Below are positions 43,934 through 52,862 of a stretch of 64,000 bases of DNA, piece after piece (position 1 is the first letter of the stretch; every line of letters begins with the position of its first letter). Source of the stretch: DASZBX01 sp035943635. GTDB lineage: Bacteria > Actinomycetota > Actinomycetes > Streptomycetales > Catenulisporaceae. Where the stretch lies: positions 4,059 to 68,058 of the forward strand of contig DASZBX010000081.1 of NCBI GenBank assembly GCA_035943635.1, given 5' to 3'. The position numbers and the translations under genes are program-made. A model generated the notes under the pieces. It did not search any database, was not told where the DNA came from, and saw nothing but the letters and a program-made list of their open reading frames with translations.

Positions 43934-45540
43934 GCGTCCCTCCGGCGCAACCGGAGCAGCGCCAGGCCCAGGGCCAGCGCCGCGTACCCGCCCAGCACGG
44001 CCAGTCCGGCCCACGGCGCGAGCGGGAAATAGCCTTCCACCGGCGTGTAGCTCGCCGTGATCTGCGGATACTGCACCAGGGTCTGCTGTACCGCAAACGC
44101 CGCGGCCGGGGTGAGCCGGGCCAGCCACAGCCCGGTGCCCGCGGGGAACACCGAGGCGACCGTCAGGACGTAGGGCAGCACGGTCACCACGATCCCCACG
44201 GTGACCGCCGCCGCACCGCGCCGCAGCAGGGTGCCGACACCGAGGGCGAAGATCGCGACGAAAGCGAACATCAGCGCCGTCCCGACGATCAACCGCACCT
44301 CCGTAGCCGTGGAAATCGGGAGCACATACTGACCATGGTTGTACGCCAGGTGATCCGCGAGCGGCAGGCAGATCCCGGCGGCGACCAGCCCGACCACGAA
44401 CGCGGCCCCCCCGACCGCGACCGCCTTGGCCGCCAACACCCGCCCGCGTCCGGGAGTGGCGGCCAGGGTCAGCCGGATCAGGCCGCGCCGGTACTCGGCC
44501 GTGATGAACAGGGCGGCCACGACGATCACCGCGATCAGCCCGGCGAACACGCCGACCAGGCTCTCCTCGGCCGGCCGGCCCGCCCCCTGACCGCCCTGCG
44601 GGGCGATGTCCCCGGTACCGGTCACGGTGAACGCACCGCCGGACTGCTGGAACCCGAGGGCGGGGCCGAGCGCCTGGCCGAACGGCCCGCCGCCGTCGGT
44701 CAGCGCGCCGCTCCAGGTACCCCCCGCGCTGTCACCCAGCAGGGTGACGTGGTCGAAGACCCCGGTCGCCAGGCTCGGCCCGCCCTGCGAACTCGAGCCG
44801 CCGAAGGACGTGGACGTGAGCACGTAGTCCGGGGACGCGGCGAACATGCCCACCTGCACGTTGGCCGCCAGCCCAGGCAGCGTCGCGGAGCCGACCCGGG
44901 TCCACTGCACCCCGTCGGCCGAGTCGTACCCGGTCACGACGTCGCCGGAGCGCATCAGCCGCAGCCACCGCGGGGTGGCCGGGGTGACGGCGCCCGGTTC
45001 GCCCGCGATGTCGTGGGTGAAGTCGTACTGCATCCGGACGCCGTTGCCGCCGGTGACCATCATCGCCGCATACGCCGACCCCTGGGCGGTGCTCTGCCGG
45101 ATGATGATCCCGGCCTTGCTCCACGGCTGGGTGCCCGACGTCATCCCGGACGTGCCCGCGTTCGGATCGATCCCGCCGCCGGCCGAGTAGAGCCCGGTCA
45201 GCGACGACACCCGGACGGTGATCGCGCCGTCCCCGGCCAGCGTCCGGTGCACGAGGTAGCCGCTGTCGGTCACGGCCTCGCCGCCCGGACCCAACGGCGG
45301 AACCTGGCGGCAGGCCGCGCCGCTCTGCGCCACGCCGTCCGGGCCGTTTTGACAGCTGATCATCCCGCCGACGGCCGTGAGCACCCCGAACAGGACCGTG
45401 AGCAGGACCGCGAGCACCAGGGCGATCACCCAGCCGCGGACGGTCCGCAGCTTGGTCCATTCAGACCGGACCAGCTGCGCGAACCCGTCGTGCCCGGGCC
45501 CGGCCTGGGAGCGGTACGGCGTGACCTCGGTCGCAGTCAT
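43930..45540 (-). CDS. ABC-2 type permease with a lectin-like outer domain
   Basis: A 536-aa permease. The WTKLRTVRGWVIALVLAVLL start and the EYRRGLIRLTLAATPGRGRV linker mirror the smaller permease. Between the first and second helices, however, about 270 residues are inserted outside the membrane. They resemble a ConA/DUF1349-type beta-sandwich (WSKAGIIIRQSTAQGSAY, RWLRLMRSGDVVTGYDSADG). The insertion suggests that it binds a substrate or the cell wall. Both ends overlap their neighbours by four bases, so the operon is tightly coupled. Confidence 0.85.
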   Translation of the reverse strand: MTATEVTPYRSQAGPGHDGFAQLVRSEWTKLRTVRGWVIALVLAVLLTVLFGVLTAVGGMISCQNGPDGVAQSGAACRQVPPLGPGGEAVTDSGYLVHRTLAGDGAITVRVSSLTGLYSAGGGIDPNAGTSGMTSGTQPWSKAGIIIRQSTAQGSAYAAMMVTGGNGVRMQYDFTHDIAGEPGAVTPATPRWLRLMRSGDVVTGYDSADGVQWTRVGSATLPGLAANVQVGMFAASPDYVLTSTSFGGSSSQGGPSLATGVFDHVTLLGDSAGGTWSGALTDGGGPFGQALGPALGFQQSGGAFTVTGTGDIAPQGGQGAGRPAEESLVGVFAGLIAVIVVAALFITAEYRRGLIRLTLAATPGRGRVLAAKAVAVGGAAFVVGLVAAGICLPLADHLAYNHGQYVLPISTATEVRLIVGTALMFAFVAIFALGVGTLLRRGAAAVTVGIVVTVLPYVLTVASVFPAGTGLWLARLTPAAAFAVQQTLVQYPQITASYTPVEGYFPLAPWAGLAVLGGYAALALGLALLRLRRRDA

Positions 45541-46493
45541 CGGGCCACCTCCCCGGCGGTCTCGTCGGCGCCCGATCCGGAGGCAGCGGCACGGAACTCG
45601 ACCGCGTCCCGGGTCAGCTCCATGTACGCCTCCTCCAAGGTGGCCCGATGCGCCGAGATCTCGGAGAACGGCACCGCGTCCGCGCCGAGCAGCGCGACCA
45701 CGCGCTCACTGGCCAACCCGGACACGGTCAGCAGGTCGGCGTCGGTGACGGTCACGGTGGCCCCGGCGTTCGCCAGCACCGTCGTCGCCCGGGTGCGATC
45801 GGTGGTGCGCACGGTGATCCGGTCCCCCGAGGCGGCCGCGATCAGGTCCGCGACCGCCGTGTCGGCGATCGCCCGGCCGCGGCCGACCACGACCAGGTGG
45901 TCCGCGGCGTCCTGCATCTCGCTCATCAGGTGGCTGGAGACCAGCACGGCCCGGCCCTGCGCGGCCAGGCCGCGCAGGAACCCGCGGATCCACACGATCC
46001 CCTCCGGGTCCATCCCGTTGAACGGCTCGTCGAGCATGAGCACCGGCGGGTCCCCGAGCATCGCCGCGGCGATGCCCAGCCGCTGGCGCATGCCCAGCGA
46101 GAACCCGCCGGCCCGGCGCCGGATCGCCGACCCCAGCCCGGCCTGCTCGACCACCTCGTCCACCCGCCGGGCCGACAGGCCCTGCGAGTGGGCCAGCCAG
46201 AGCAGGTGGTTGCGGGCCGTGCGCCCCGGCTGGACCGCGCCGGCGTCCAGCAGCGACCCGACCTGGCTGAGCGGGCGGCGCAGCCGCCGGTACGGCTGCC
46301 CGCCGATCAGCGCGGTGCCCTCGTCGGCCGCGTCCAGGCCGAGGATCACCCGCATGGCGGTCGACTTGCCGGCCCCGTTCGGGCCGACGAACCCGGTGAC
46401 CTGGCCCGGCCGGACCGTGAAGGTCAGCCCGTCCAGGGCCGCCGTCGGCCCGAACCGCTTGCGCAGGCCGTTGACTTCGATGGTTGCTTCCAT
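45537..46493 (-). CDS. ABC exporter ATP-binding protein
   Basis: A 318-aa ATPase with Walker A GPNGAGKST near residue 38, signature FSLGMRQRLGIA, Walker B LMLDEPFNGMD and an H-loop in VSSHLM. The last 100 residues form the regulatory region seen in drug and bacitracin-type exporters. The ATG at 46493 has no ribosome site, so the transcript may be leaderless. Two permeases follow with four-base overlaps. A divergent histidine kinase/response regulator pair is its probable controller. Confidence 0.9.
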   Translation of the reverse strand: MEATIEVNGLRKRFGPTAALDGLTFTVRPGQVTGFVGPNGAGKSTAMRVILGLDAADEGTALIGGQPYRRLRRPLSQVGSLLDAGAVQPGRTARNHLLWLAHSQGLSARRVDEVVEQAGLGSAIRRRAGGFSLGMRQRLGIAAAMLGDPPVLMLDEPFNGMDPEGIVWIRGFLRGLAAQGRAVLVSSHLMSEMQDAADHLVVVGRGRAIADTAVADLIAAASGDRITVRTTDRTRATTVLANAGATVTVTDADLLTVSGLASERVVALLGADAVPFSEISAHRATLEEAYMELTRDAVEFRAAASGSGADETAGEVAR

Positions 46494-46690
46494 GGCAGGA
46501 AGGCTAGAGCCCGGCCGGGCCCGGATCGTCACGCCACAGAGCCGTCCTGCCGGTAGCTGGATCGGGGGACATCAACCGCCAGACATCCCTCGTACGAGGG
46601 ACACCCGGCTCCCCCGGACCGGTGACGCCGAGCACCCCCGCCAGCGGGGACAATGGGCGTGGCACACTCGACGGCAGCCGGAGGACGGAC

Positions 46691-48001
46691 GTGAGCGAAG
46701 CGGGCAACCGGCGCGCACGCCTGGCCCGCGCCTCCCGGCGGCTCGCGACGCAACCCCGACTGCCACTGCTCGCCGGAGTGCTCCCCGGCCTGGCAGCGCT
46801 CGCCGAAGTACTGGCCCGCACGACGACAACGCAAACCATTCCAGCGATCGCGATTCCCAGCGGCCCCACCCAGTCGCTGCGGATCGGCAGCACACCGGTC
46901 AGCTTCCAGGGCGCCCTCATCCTGTGCCTACTGGTACTGGCAGCGACCATCCCGCCGGGACTCCTGCGCCCACCGGCCGCCGCCATCACGGTCACCCTGG
47001 CGAACACGTTCGAGCTCAGCCTCTTCCACCTGGTGACCATCGCAGGCGCCGTCGTACAGGTGGTGGCGCTCTACCGATGCGGCCGCTGCGGCGCACGCTG
47101 GTCGGCCGCGGCGCCCGCACTCGGCCTACCGTTCCTGATCCTCGCGCTGGCCGAAACCAGACCGCCCGGACCGGACACCGGCACGCTGACCGTCCTGCTG
47201 GCCGCACTCGCCCCCGCGGCGGCCTGGGCCGGCCTGACCCACCGGGCCCGCGCGGAGGCACTGGCGCACAGCGCGGCCCGCGAGGTCGCCGCCAGCACCC
47301 TGCTGGAGCACACCGCCCGCGGCGAACGCGCCCGAATCGCCCGCGAACTCCACGACGTCGTCGCCCACCACATCTCGATGATCGCGGTCCAGGCCGAAAC
47401 AGCCCGACTGGCCACACCCGGAATGCCCGCGGCCGGAGCGGGCCGGCTGCTGGAGATCGGCGACACCGCACGGGCCGCCCTGACCGAGATGCGCCGACTA
47501 CTCGGCGTGCTGCGCGAAGACGCCCGAGCGACCGGCCCGGACGGCCGCCCACCGGACCCACCCGGCGCCGACCGGCGCCCACAGCCCAGCCTGCACCAAC
47601 TCAACGACCTGCTCGACCACGCCCGCAACGCCGCCCGGACCGGAGTGAGACTGATCGTGTCCGGACCGCCGGTCCCCCTGGACCCGGGCGTCGAACTGGC
47701 CGCATACCGGATCATCCAGGAAGCCCTGACCAACGCCCGCCGACACGCACCCGGCGCCGCCGTCGACGTGGAACTGCACTACACCCCCGAGGTTCTGCGG
47801 CTACGCATCCGCGACAACGGCCCCGGCCTCAGCCCCACCCAAGCGGCGCAGGCAGCACAGCCCGGATCCGGCGGCCACGGCCTGCTCGGAATGCACGAAC
47901 GCGCCGGCGCGGTCGGCGGCCGACTGCGCACCGGCCCGGCCACCGTCGGCGGCTTCGTCGTCGAAGCCACCCTGCCCGCCAACGCCGAGGTGACCCCATG
48001 A
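46691..48001 (+). CDS. Membrane sensor histidine kinase (NarL-type system)
   Basis: A 436-aa kinase. About six hydrophobic segments occupy residues 25-180, a short coiled region follows, then HisKA_3 with the phospho-acceptor in RIARELHDVVAHH (near residue 220). The ATPase follows with ALTNARRHAP, DNGPGLS and GHGLLGMHERAG. The GTG at 46691 has GGAGGA five bases upstream and is preferred over a GTG 23 codons earlier. Its stop overlaps the regulator start (ATGA). It is divergent from the ABC-2 exporter. Confidence 0.9.
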   Translation: MSEAGNRRARLARASRRLATQPRLPLLAGVLPGLAALAEVLARTTTTQTIPAIAIPSGPTQSLRIGSTPVSFQGALILCLLVLAATIPPGLLRPPAAAITVTLANTFELSLFHLVTIAGAVVQVVALYRCGRCGARWSAAAPALGLPFLILALAETRPPGPDTGTLTVLLAALAPAAAWAGLTHRARAEALAHSAAREVAASTLLEHTARGERARIARELHDVVAHHISMIAVQAETARLATPGMPAAGAGRLLEIGDTARAALTEMRRLLGVLREDARATGPDGRPPDPPGADRRPQPSLHQLNDLLDHARNAARTGVRLIVSGPPVPLDPGVELAAYRIIQEALTNARRHAPGAAVDVELHYTPEVLRLRIRDNGPGLSPTQAAQAAQPGSGGHGLLGMHERAGAVGGRLRTGPATVGGFVVEATLPANAEVTP

Positions 48002-48801
48002 GCACCGAACCCACCGGAATCCGGGTCGTGGTGGCCGACGACCACCAGGTGGTGCGTAGCGGATATTCCGCCCTGCTCGACACCCAACCGGACTTCACGG
48101 TCGTCGGCACCGCCCGCGACGGCGCCGAAGCGGTCCGGGTCTGCCGCGAAACCCGGCCCGACGTGGTCCTGATGGACGTGCGAATGCCCGAGATGGACGG
48201 CATCGAAGCGACCCGGCAGCTGCTCGACCCCGGCCTCGCGCCATCAGCCGCTGCCAGCCCGGCGCCGGACGTTTGGTGCGGACCGCGCGTGCTGGTCCTG
48301 ACCACGTTCGACCTGGACGAGTACGTCTTCGACGCGTTGCGCGCGGGCGCGAGCGGATTCCTGCTCAAGGACGTCACCGCCGAGCAACTCTTCGACGCCG
48401 TGCGAGTGGTGGCCGCAGGCGAGGCGCTGCTCGCCCCGACGGTGACCCGCCGCCTGATCGGCGAGTTCGCGCGCCTGCGCCCGGGATCCGGACCCGGGAC
48501 CGGATCGGGCCCTAGCTCCGGCTCTGACCCCAGCGCCTGGTCAGGCCCGGATGCCGCGACGAACGCCGCCCTGGCCACGCTGACCCCCCGCGAGACGCAG
48601 GTGCTGCGCCTGGTCGCCGAGGGCCTGTCCAATCCGGAGATCGCCGCCCGCCTGGTGGTCACCGAGGAGACCGTCAAGACCCACGTGAGCAGGATGCTGA
48701 GTAAGCTCGGCTTGCGCGACCGCACCCAGGCGGTAGTGGCCGCCTACGAATCAGGGCTGGTAGTCCCCGGCACCAATTCCCGGCCTCCAGAACGCAGGTA
48801 G
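47998..48801 (+). CDS. NarL/LuxR-type response regulator
   Basis: A 267-aa partner of the upstream kinase. The receiver holds the phospho-acceptor Asp in VVLMDVRMPEMDG (near residue 59), Thr in VLTTFD and Lys in FLLKD. A Gly/Ser/Pro-rich linker of about 30 residues, longer than usual, precedes the LuxR HTH (LTPRETQVLRLVAEGLSNPE, then EETVKTHVSRMLSKL). It probably controls the divergent exporter operon. The receiver has a small insertion after its fourth segment (LAPSAAASPAPDVWCG). Confidence 0.9.
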   Translation: MSTEPTGIRVVVADDHQVVRSGYSALLDTQPDFTVVGTARDGAEAVRVCRETRPDVVLMDVRMPEMDGIEATRQLLDPGLAPSAAASPAPDVWCGPRVLVLTTFDLDEYVFDALRAGASGFLLKDVTAEQLFDAVRVVAAGEALLAPTVTRRLIGEFARLRPGSGPGTGSGPSSGSDPSAWSGPDAATNAALATLTPRETQVLRLVAEGLSNPEIAARLVVTEETVKTHVSRMLSKLGLRDRTQAVVAAYESGLVVPGTNSRPPERR

Positions 48802-48850
48802 TCGGTCCCCGCCGACCGCACCTCACGCCAACGCTTTCCCACAGAACTGA

Positions 48851-49849
48851 TCAACCCGCCGGTGACGAACGCGGCGCCGCACACCCCGGATACGCCGCCG
48901 CGAACCGCTCGGCCACAGCCTCAGCACCCGGAATAGACGACGAAGCCCCAGCCTTCTCCACACTCAACGACGCCGCCGCACACGCCTCACGCAACGCCAC
49001 ACCAACCTCATGCCCGGCAGCAAGCGACGCCGCGAGATACCCGGCAAACGTATCCCCCGCCGCAGTCGTATCCACAGCCACAGTCCGCGGAGCCGCAACA
49101 TCAAACCGCTCACCTTGCCGTGAGTAGTAGCGCACGCCCCGCGCACCGAGCGTCAACACGACAGCCGGAACCAACGCGAGCAGCCGCTCGCCCCACACAT
49201 CCGGATCCTGCGACACCTCACCACCCGCCGCATCGCCGCCCGCCCCCTCAACTCCGGCAATCACGGCCGCCTCGATCTCGTTGACCAGCAACACATCCGT
49301 GACCGCCAACAGCCCTTCCGGCAACGCCCGCGCCGGAGCCGCGTTCAGAATCGTCCGCGCACCGCCCTCCCGCGCCGCCGCGAACGCCGCCTGCACGCCC
49401 TCGACCGGAATCTCCAACTGGGCCAGCACCACCGAACTACGCCGCAGCAGGCTGACATCCTCCTCGCCCAGCCCGCCAACCGTCCCGTTCGCCCCGGGAA
49501 TCACCACGATGCAGTTGTCAGCGTTCGCATCCACAGTGATCAGCGCAATCCCAGTCGGCGCCTCGGACTCCCGCAATCGGCCCGTATCGATCCGGTCGGC
49601 AAGCATCAGCCGCCTGATCCGCTCGCCATAGGCATCCCGCCCCACAGCGCCAAGGAACGCGACCTCAGCCCGGCCCGAACGGGCCGCCGCGACCGCCTGG
49701 TTCGCCCCCTTCCCGCCCGGAACCTCAACCAGATCCGTACCGAGGACGGTCTCACCCGGCCGCGGCAGTACCGCACAGGTCGTGACCAGATCCATGTTCG
49801 CGCTACCCACAACCGTCACCAACAGCCCCGACCCCACAGCTTCACCCAT
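48851..49849 (-). CDS. rbsK: Ribokinase (PfkB family)
   Basis: A 332-aa sugar kinase that phosphorylates ribose at O-5 using ATP. Both PfkB signatures are present: VPGGKGANQAVAAARSG near the N-terminus and TTAAGDTFAGYLAASLA near the C-terminus, with the base Asp in AAGDTF. GSANMDLVTTC is the usual ribokinase start. I chose the ATG at 49849; a GTG two codons upstream is better placed relative to GAGGAGG and also possible. No ribose transporter adjoins it. A copy of an unknown repeat lies just upstream. Confidence 0.88.
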   Translation of the reverse strand: MGEAVGSGLLVTVVGSANMDLVTTCAVLPRPGETVLGTDLVEVPGGKGANQAVAAARSGRAEVAFLGAVGRDAYGERIRRLMLADRIDTGRLRESEAPTGIALITVDANADNCIVVIPGANGTVGGLGEEDVSLLRRSSVVLAQLEIPVEGVQAAFAAAREGGARTILNAAPARALPEGLLAVTDVLLVNEIEAAVIAGVEGAGGDAAGGEVSQDPDVWGERLLALVPAVVLTLGARGVRYYSRQGERFDVAAPRTVAVDTTAAGDTFAGYLAASLAAGHEVGVALREACAAASLSVEKAGASSSIPGAEAVAERFAAAYPGCAAPRSSPAG

Positions 49850-49934
49850 GCCCACACCCACCACCTCCTCGACACACACCGGACACCGCCACAAGGTGAC
49901 ACGCCATCGTCACCCTCCGATGTTCCCACGCCAC

Positions 49935-50112
49935 GCGCGCATTTCCGGGGCAAGCGCGCCCCCGCGCAAAGCCATAGCCGTCGGAGGGGGATCCTCGGTG
50001 GCCCAGGCGGAACCCACAACGTTACACACGGTCACCAGCGGACCTGTGGATCCTTGGAGTCCGGCCCGCCGGAGTTACAGCAGTAGACACACGCCAACCC
50101 GGCGACGCAACC
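49935..50112. repeat. Dispersed intergenic repeat, copy 2 (short form)
   Basis: This matches 13421-13690 in three ordered blocks and lacks its 77-base internal stretch. GGATCCTCGGTGGCCC is at 49990-50005, AACCCACAACG at 50011-50021 and GGATCCTTGG at 50048-50057, with CACACGCCAACNCGGCGACGC following. It sits upstream of ribokinase and downstream of the roadblock gene. No protein frame survives in both copies. Confidence 0.7.
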
Positions 50113-50126
50113 ACCCCCAAGAACTC

Positions 50127-50507
50127 CTACAACCCGCTAACATTAAGCAACTTACCAAGCTGCTCAATAGTATGCCGAGACTGAGCATGCAACCCCACAG
50201 TATTCAGCCCCTCATCCCCCAAAAGAATCAACAAAGCCTCATCCCCAATGGCATAAACCACCACAAACCCACTCTGACACCGAGTGACAACCTCCCGCAA
50301 ACTCCCCAACCCCACAGTAGCCGCGGTCCGCTTGGCCAACCCCAACGCAACAGACCCCAAAGCAGCAATAGACTCGGGATGAATCCCATTACTATCAGCC
50401 GCAACCAACATCCCATCAGCGGCGGCCACAACGGTATCGGTGATCCCCGCGATCCTCTCACGCAGCGACCTGAGTTCGCCGACGACTGCTTCTTCCGGGC
50501 TCATCAT
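50127..50507 (-). CDS. Roadblock/LC7-domain protein
   Basis: A 126-aa single-domain protein of the MglB/roadblock fold, usually a dimer that binds or activates small GTPases. The core reads ITDTVVAAADGMLVAADSNG, then ESIAALGSVALGLAKRTA, and VVVYAIGDEALLILLGD. Two adjacent ATG codons are possible, with AGGAG upstream. Unlike conservon clusters, no GTPase, DUF742 protein or sensor kinase is next to it. It is one of three roadblock genes in 2.5 kb. Confidence 0.85.
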   Translation of the reverse strand: MMSPEEAVVGELRSLRERIAGITDTVVAAADGMLVAADSNGIHPESIAALGSVALGLAKRTAATVGLGSLREVVTRCQSGFVVVYAIGDEALLILLGDEGLNTVGLHAQSRHTIEQLGKLLNVSGL

Positions 50508-50559
50508 GTCCGGCTCTCCTTAGTTCTTCGGCGGGCATTGGCGTAGCCAGGACCGGCTA

Positions 50560-50640
50560 GGTCACCAACGTCACACACGTCACGCCACACAAGTCGCGTC
50601 GCATCACGTCACACACATACCTCACATCACACAACACACC
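50560..50640. repeat. Imperfect CGTCACACA-type tandem repeat
   Basis: The gap between two roadblock-cluster genes is filled with CGTCAC/CATCAC units, about nine bases apart and imperfect, with almost no G on this strand after 50610. It lies just upstream of the 126-aa roadblock gene (minus strand), so it may be regulatory or only slippage-derived. Confidence 0.5.
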
Positions 50641-50644
50641 AAGG

Positions 50645-51649
50645 TCAATCCTCCACCACCCCATCCCCCGCCCCACCACGCGCCGACGACTCCACATCAA
50701 CGCCGAAACCCCCAACACCCTGCAACCGCCGAACCAACCTGGCAGCCTGCGCCCGATCAAACTTGGGATACGGCGTCATACCCTCATCCTGCGCACTATG
50801 CCGAGCACTGCGCTGCGGCAACTGCTCAGGCAGCTGAACACTCCCCGACGACGTAGCCCCAGGCTCAATCCGCCGAGGCGCCACACTGGGCAACTGCTGC
50901 GGCGCAGTACGTTCCGCCGTCTGCAACAACCCGCGCTTCTCCATATGCCCGATATCAACCATCACCGCATAAACCCCCCGCCCCAACACAAAAGCAATAT
51001 CCCGAGGCGTACGCCGCCCATTGGCACACAGCAAGATCTCCCGATGCCGCAGAAGCTCCCCGGCCCCAGCCCCGATCTGCACAGCTTTAGCCGTCACCTG
51101 AGGCCGACAATGCGCCAACTGCGTCGGCGGCCCCCACCGCCGAGCCAGCAACGCATACCGCCGAGCCGCCTCCCCCAACAACACCTCCGGCGCCAACCCG
51201 GGCAGATACGGCAGCGAAGCATCAACCCCGGGCCCAGGAGGCTCGGTCCACCACCCCTCATGCGCATCCAGCCACACCGCGAACAACCCGTCGTACAACG
51301 CGGCGATCCGGATCACATCCAGCTCCCCGCCCCCGACCAGCGACCGTTCAACCAGAATCTCGTCCAACCGCCCGCTATCAGCCGCACTGTCCACGGCCTT
51401 GGCCCAATCCCCCTGCCCCACCCGCCCAGACTTCAGTAGCAACGACTCAGGCCCAGGCGCCGCGGGCGTAACCACGCCCGTCACCAACCCGTCAACCAAC
51501 CCGATCGCAACCCCGGTAGCCCCCAACGCGATCAACCGCCCACTGAACCGCTCGTAGTACGCCCGCTCCAACGCATCCGCAAGCGCAGCCGACCCACCGA
51601 AGAGGTCGCCCGCCCGGGGCGCTTCGCGACCCACCTCCGGCATGCTCAC
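50645..51649 (-). CDS. Roadblock-cluster protein of unknown function (DUF4388-like)
   Basis: A 334-aa protein. Residues about 30-240 are mixed alpha/beta with FSGRLIALGATGVAIGLVDG, LLLKSGRVGQGDWAKAVDSA and ANGRRTPRDIAFVLGRGVYA. This resembles the DUF4388/PATAN-type effector domains that partner small GTPases and roadblocks. The C-terminal third is Pro/Gln/Ser-rich and looks disordered. The GTG start overlaps the stop of the upstream roadblock gene by four bases, so the two are made together. The family assignment is tentative. Confidence 0.55.
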   Translation of the reverse strand: MSMPEVGREAPRAGDLFGGSAALADALERAYYERFSGRLIALGATGVAIGLVDGLVTGVVTPAAPGPESLLLKSGRVGQGDWAKAVDSAADSGRLDEILVERSLVGGGELDVIRIAALYDGLFAVWLDAHEGWWTEPPGPGVDASLPYLPGLAPEVLLGEAARRYALLARRWGPPTQLAHCRPQVTAKAVQIGAGAGELLRHREILLCANGRRTPRDIAFVLGRGVYAVMVDIGHMEKRGLLQTAERTAPQQLPSVAPRRIEPGATSSGSVQLPEQLPQRSARHSAQDEGMTPYPKFDRAQAARLVRRLQGVGGFGVDVESSARGGAGDGVVED

Positions 51650-52008
51650 GCGAGAACCGTGCCGACCTGGGCGACGACCGCCCGCTCAGCCAGCGCGATG
51701 TTCGTCCGCGCCCGGTCCGCGACCGCCACGAACAGCAGGTCGTCTCCCCGGTGCCGCGGAACGACCTGGGTCAGCTGGTGATACCGCGTCGTGGTCACGA
51801 TCACCCCCTCCAGCTCCCCGTCCGCCCCGGCGTCGTGCAGCCGTTCGACCAGTCCGCGGACGGCCTCCGTGGCCTCCTCCGGTTCCGGCAGGATCGTACT
51901 GTCCCCGGCGGCGCCGTAGACGAGACCGGTGGTCGCGTCGACGAGCATGTCGGCGAGCACCCCCTCGCCGTCCAGGATGCGCGATATGGACGCCGCCAAG
52001 TTGGACAC
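51646..52008 (-). CDS. Roadblock-like small protein
   Basis: A 120-aa roadblock-fold protein (ISRILDGEGVLADMLVDATT, TTTRYHQLTQVVPRH, LLFVAVADRARTNIALAERA). I placed the start at the GTG at 52008, which has GAAGGGG at proper spacing; a GTG six codons upstream has none. With this start it has the same length as the divergent roadblock protein at 52208, and the two share the pattern RYHL or RYHQL before the last strand. It overlaps the DUF4388-like gene. Confidence 0.75.
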   Translation of the reverse strand: MSNLAASISRILDGEGVLADMLVDATTGLVYGAAGDSTILPEPEEATEAVRGLVERLHDAGADGELEGVIVTTTRYHQLTQVVPRHRGDDLLFVAVADRARTNIALAERAVVAQVGTVLA

Positions 52009-52207
52009 CGAAACCCCTTCACTCACGGAGGTGGCTTAGGATACTTTATGTTTCAACTTAAAGGGAAGTACGTGCGCAGGCTGTGGTAGGTGTTTAGGTC
52101 TAAGACGACATACATACACATACCGTGGCAGCGGCACGAGGGGCCGGGGCCCGAACCGAACACCGCCGCCGGATCCCGGCTCGGGCGACAACACCTAGGA
52201 GTGGGAA

Positions 52208-52573
52208 ATGAACATCGAGACCGCGTTGAAAGAGGCCATGGCCATCGACGGTGCGATCGGCGCGGCCCTGGTCGACTACGAGAGCGGCATGACGCTCGGG
52301 ATCATCGGCGGCGGCACCGAGCTCAACCTGGAGATGGCCGCGGCCGGCAACACCGAGGTGGTCCGGGCCAAGGTCCGCACCCTGGCCAGCCTGGGCATCC
52401 AGGACTCGATCGAGGACATCCTGATCACCCTGACCCGCCAGTACCACCTGATCCGGGTGCTGCGCTCGACCAACGGCGGCCTGTTCCTCTACCTCGCCCT
52501 GGACCGCCAGCGGGCGAACCTGGCCCTGGCCCGGCACAACCTGCGGCAGGTCGAGCAGACCCTCGGCCTCTGA
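52208..52573 (+). CDS. Roadblock-like small protein, divergent
   Basis: A 121-aa protein similar in layout to the one encoded at 51646-52008: an N-terminal helix, AALVDYESGMTLGIIGGG, then LTRQYHLIRVLRST, GGLFLYLALDRQRANLALAR and a final helix. The ATG has GGAG upstream. It diverges from the other roadblock gene across a 200-base promoter region. The two proteins may form a heterodimer, which is inferred from similarity and pairing. Confidence 0.78.
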   Translation: MNIETALKEAMAIDGAIGAALVDYESGMTLGIIGGGTELNLEMAAAGNTEVVRAKVRTLASLGIQDSIEDILITLTRQYHLIRVLRSTNGGLFLYLALDRQRANLALARHNLRQVEQTLGL

Positions 52574-52598
52574 CCCGCCCCCGCCGGGACGGAACGGA

Positions 52599-52623
52599 TC
52601 GGACGGGCCCCGGGCCCGCCCGA
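52599..52623 (+). terminator. Hairpin after the divergent roadblock gene
   Basis: TCGGACGGGCC and GGCCCGCCCGA pair in ten of eleven positions around a 3-base loop, 25 bases after the stop codon. The remaining gap to 52862 has no gene. Confidence 0.55.
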
Positions 52624-52862
52624 CGCTTCTGCATGTCCAGAGACACCCTGACTACAAACCGTAGTTCCAGGCTGACCCAGCCACAGGCCGCCCAAGCGAG
52701 CTCAACAGCACCAACAAGACAGCGCCCCCAGACCACTCCCCGCCCAACGATCTCCAATCCTCCCACCCTAGGCCTGTTACCAATTCCCCCGCACCCCGCC
52801 AACCCACAAGAACCCTGACACCAGCCCCGCCAATACATCCCTACTAAAACATCCACTTGACC

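Noticed and set aside
44335..48801. A 1488-codon plus-strand frame running through the ABC exporter and kinase genes.
   Set aside because: Only its last 268 codons (from 47998) are real, encoding the response regulator; the rest is antisense or out of frame.
49935..50112. A conserved small protein read on the minus strand of both repeat copies (frames containing ATEDP).
   Set aside because: The similar reading is interrupted by stop codons and lacks a start or ribosome site in common, so DNA-level conservation explains it.
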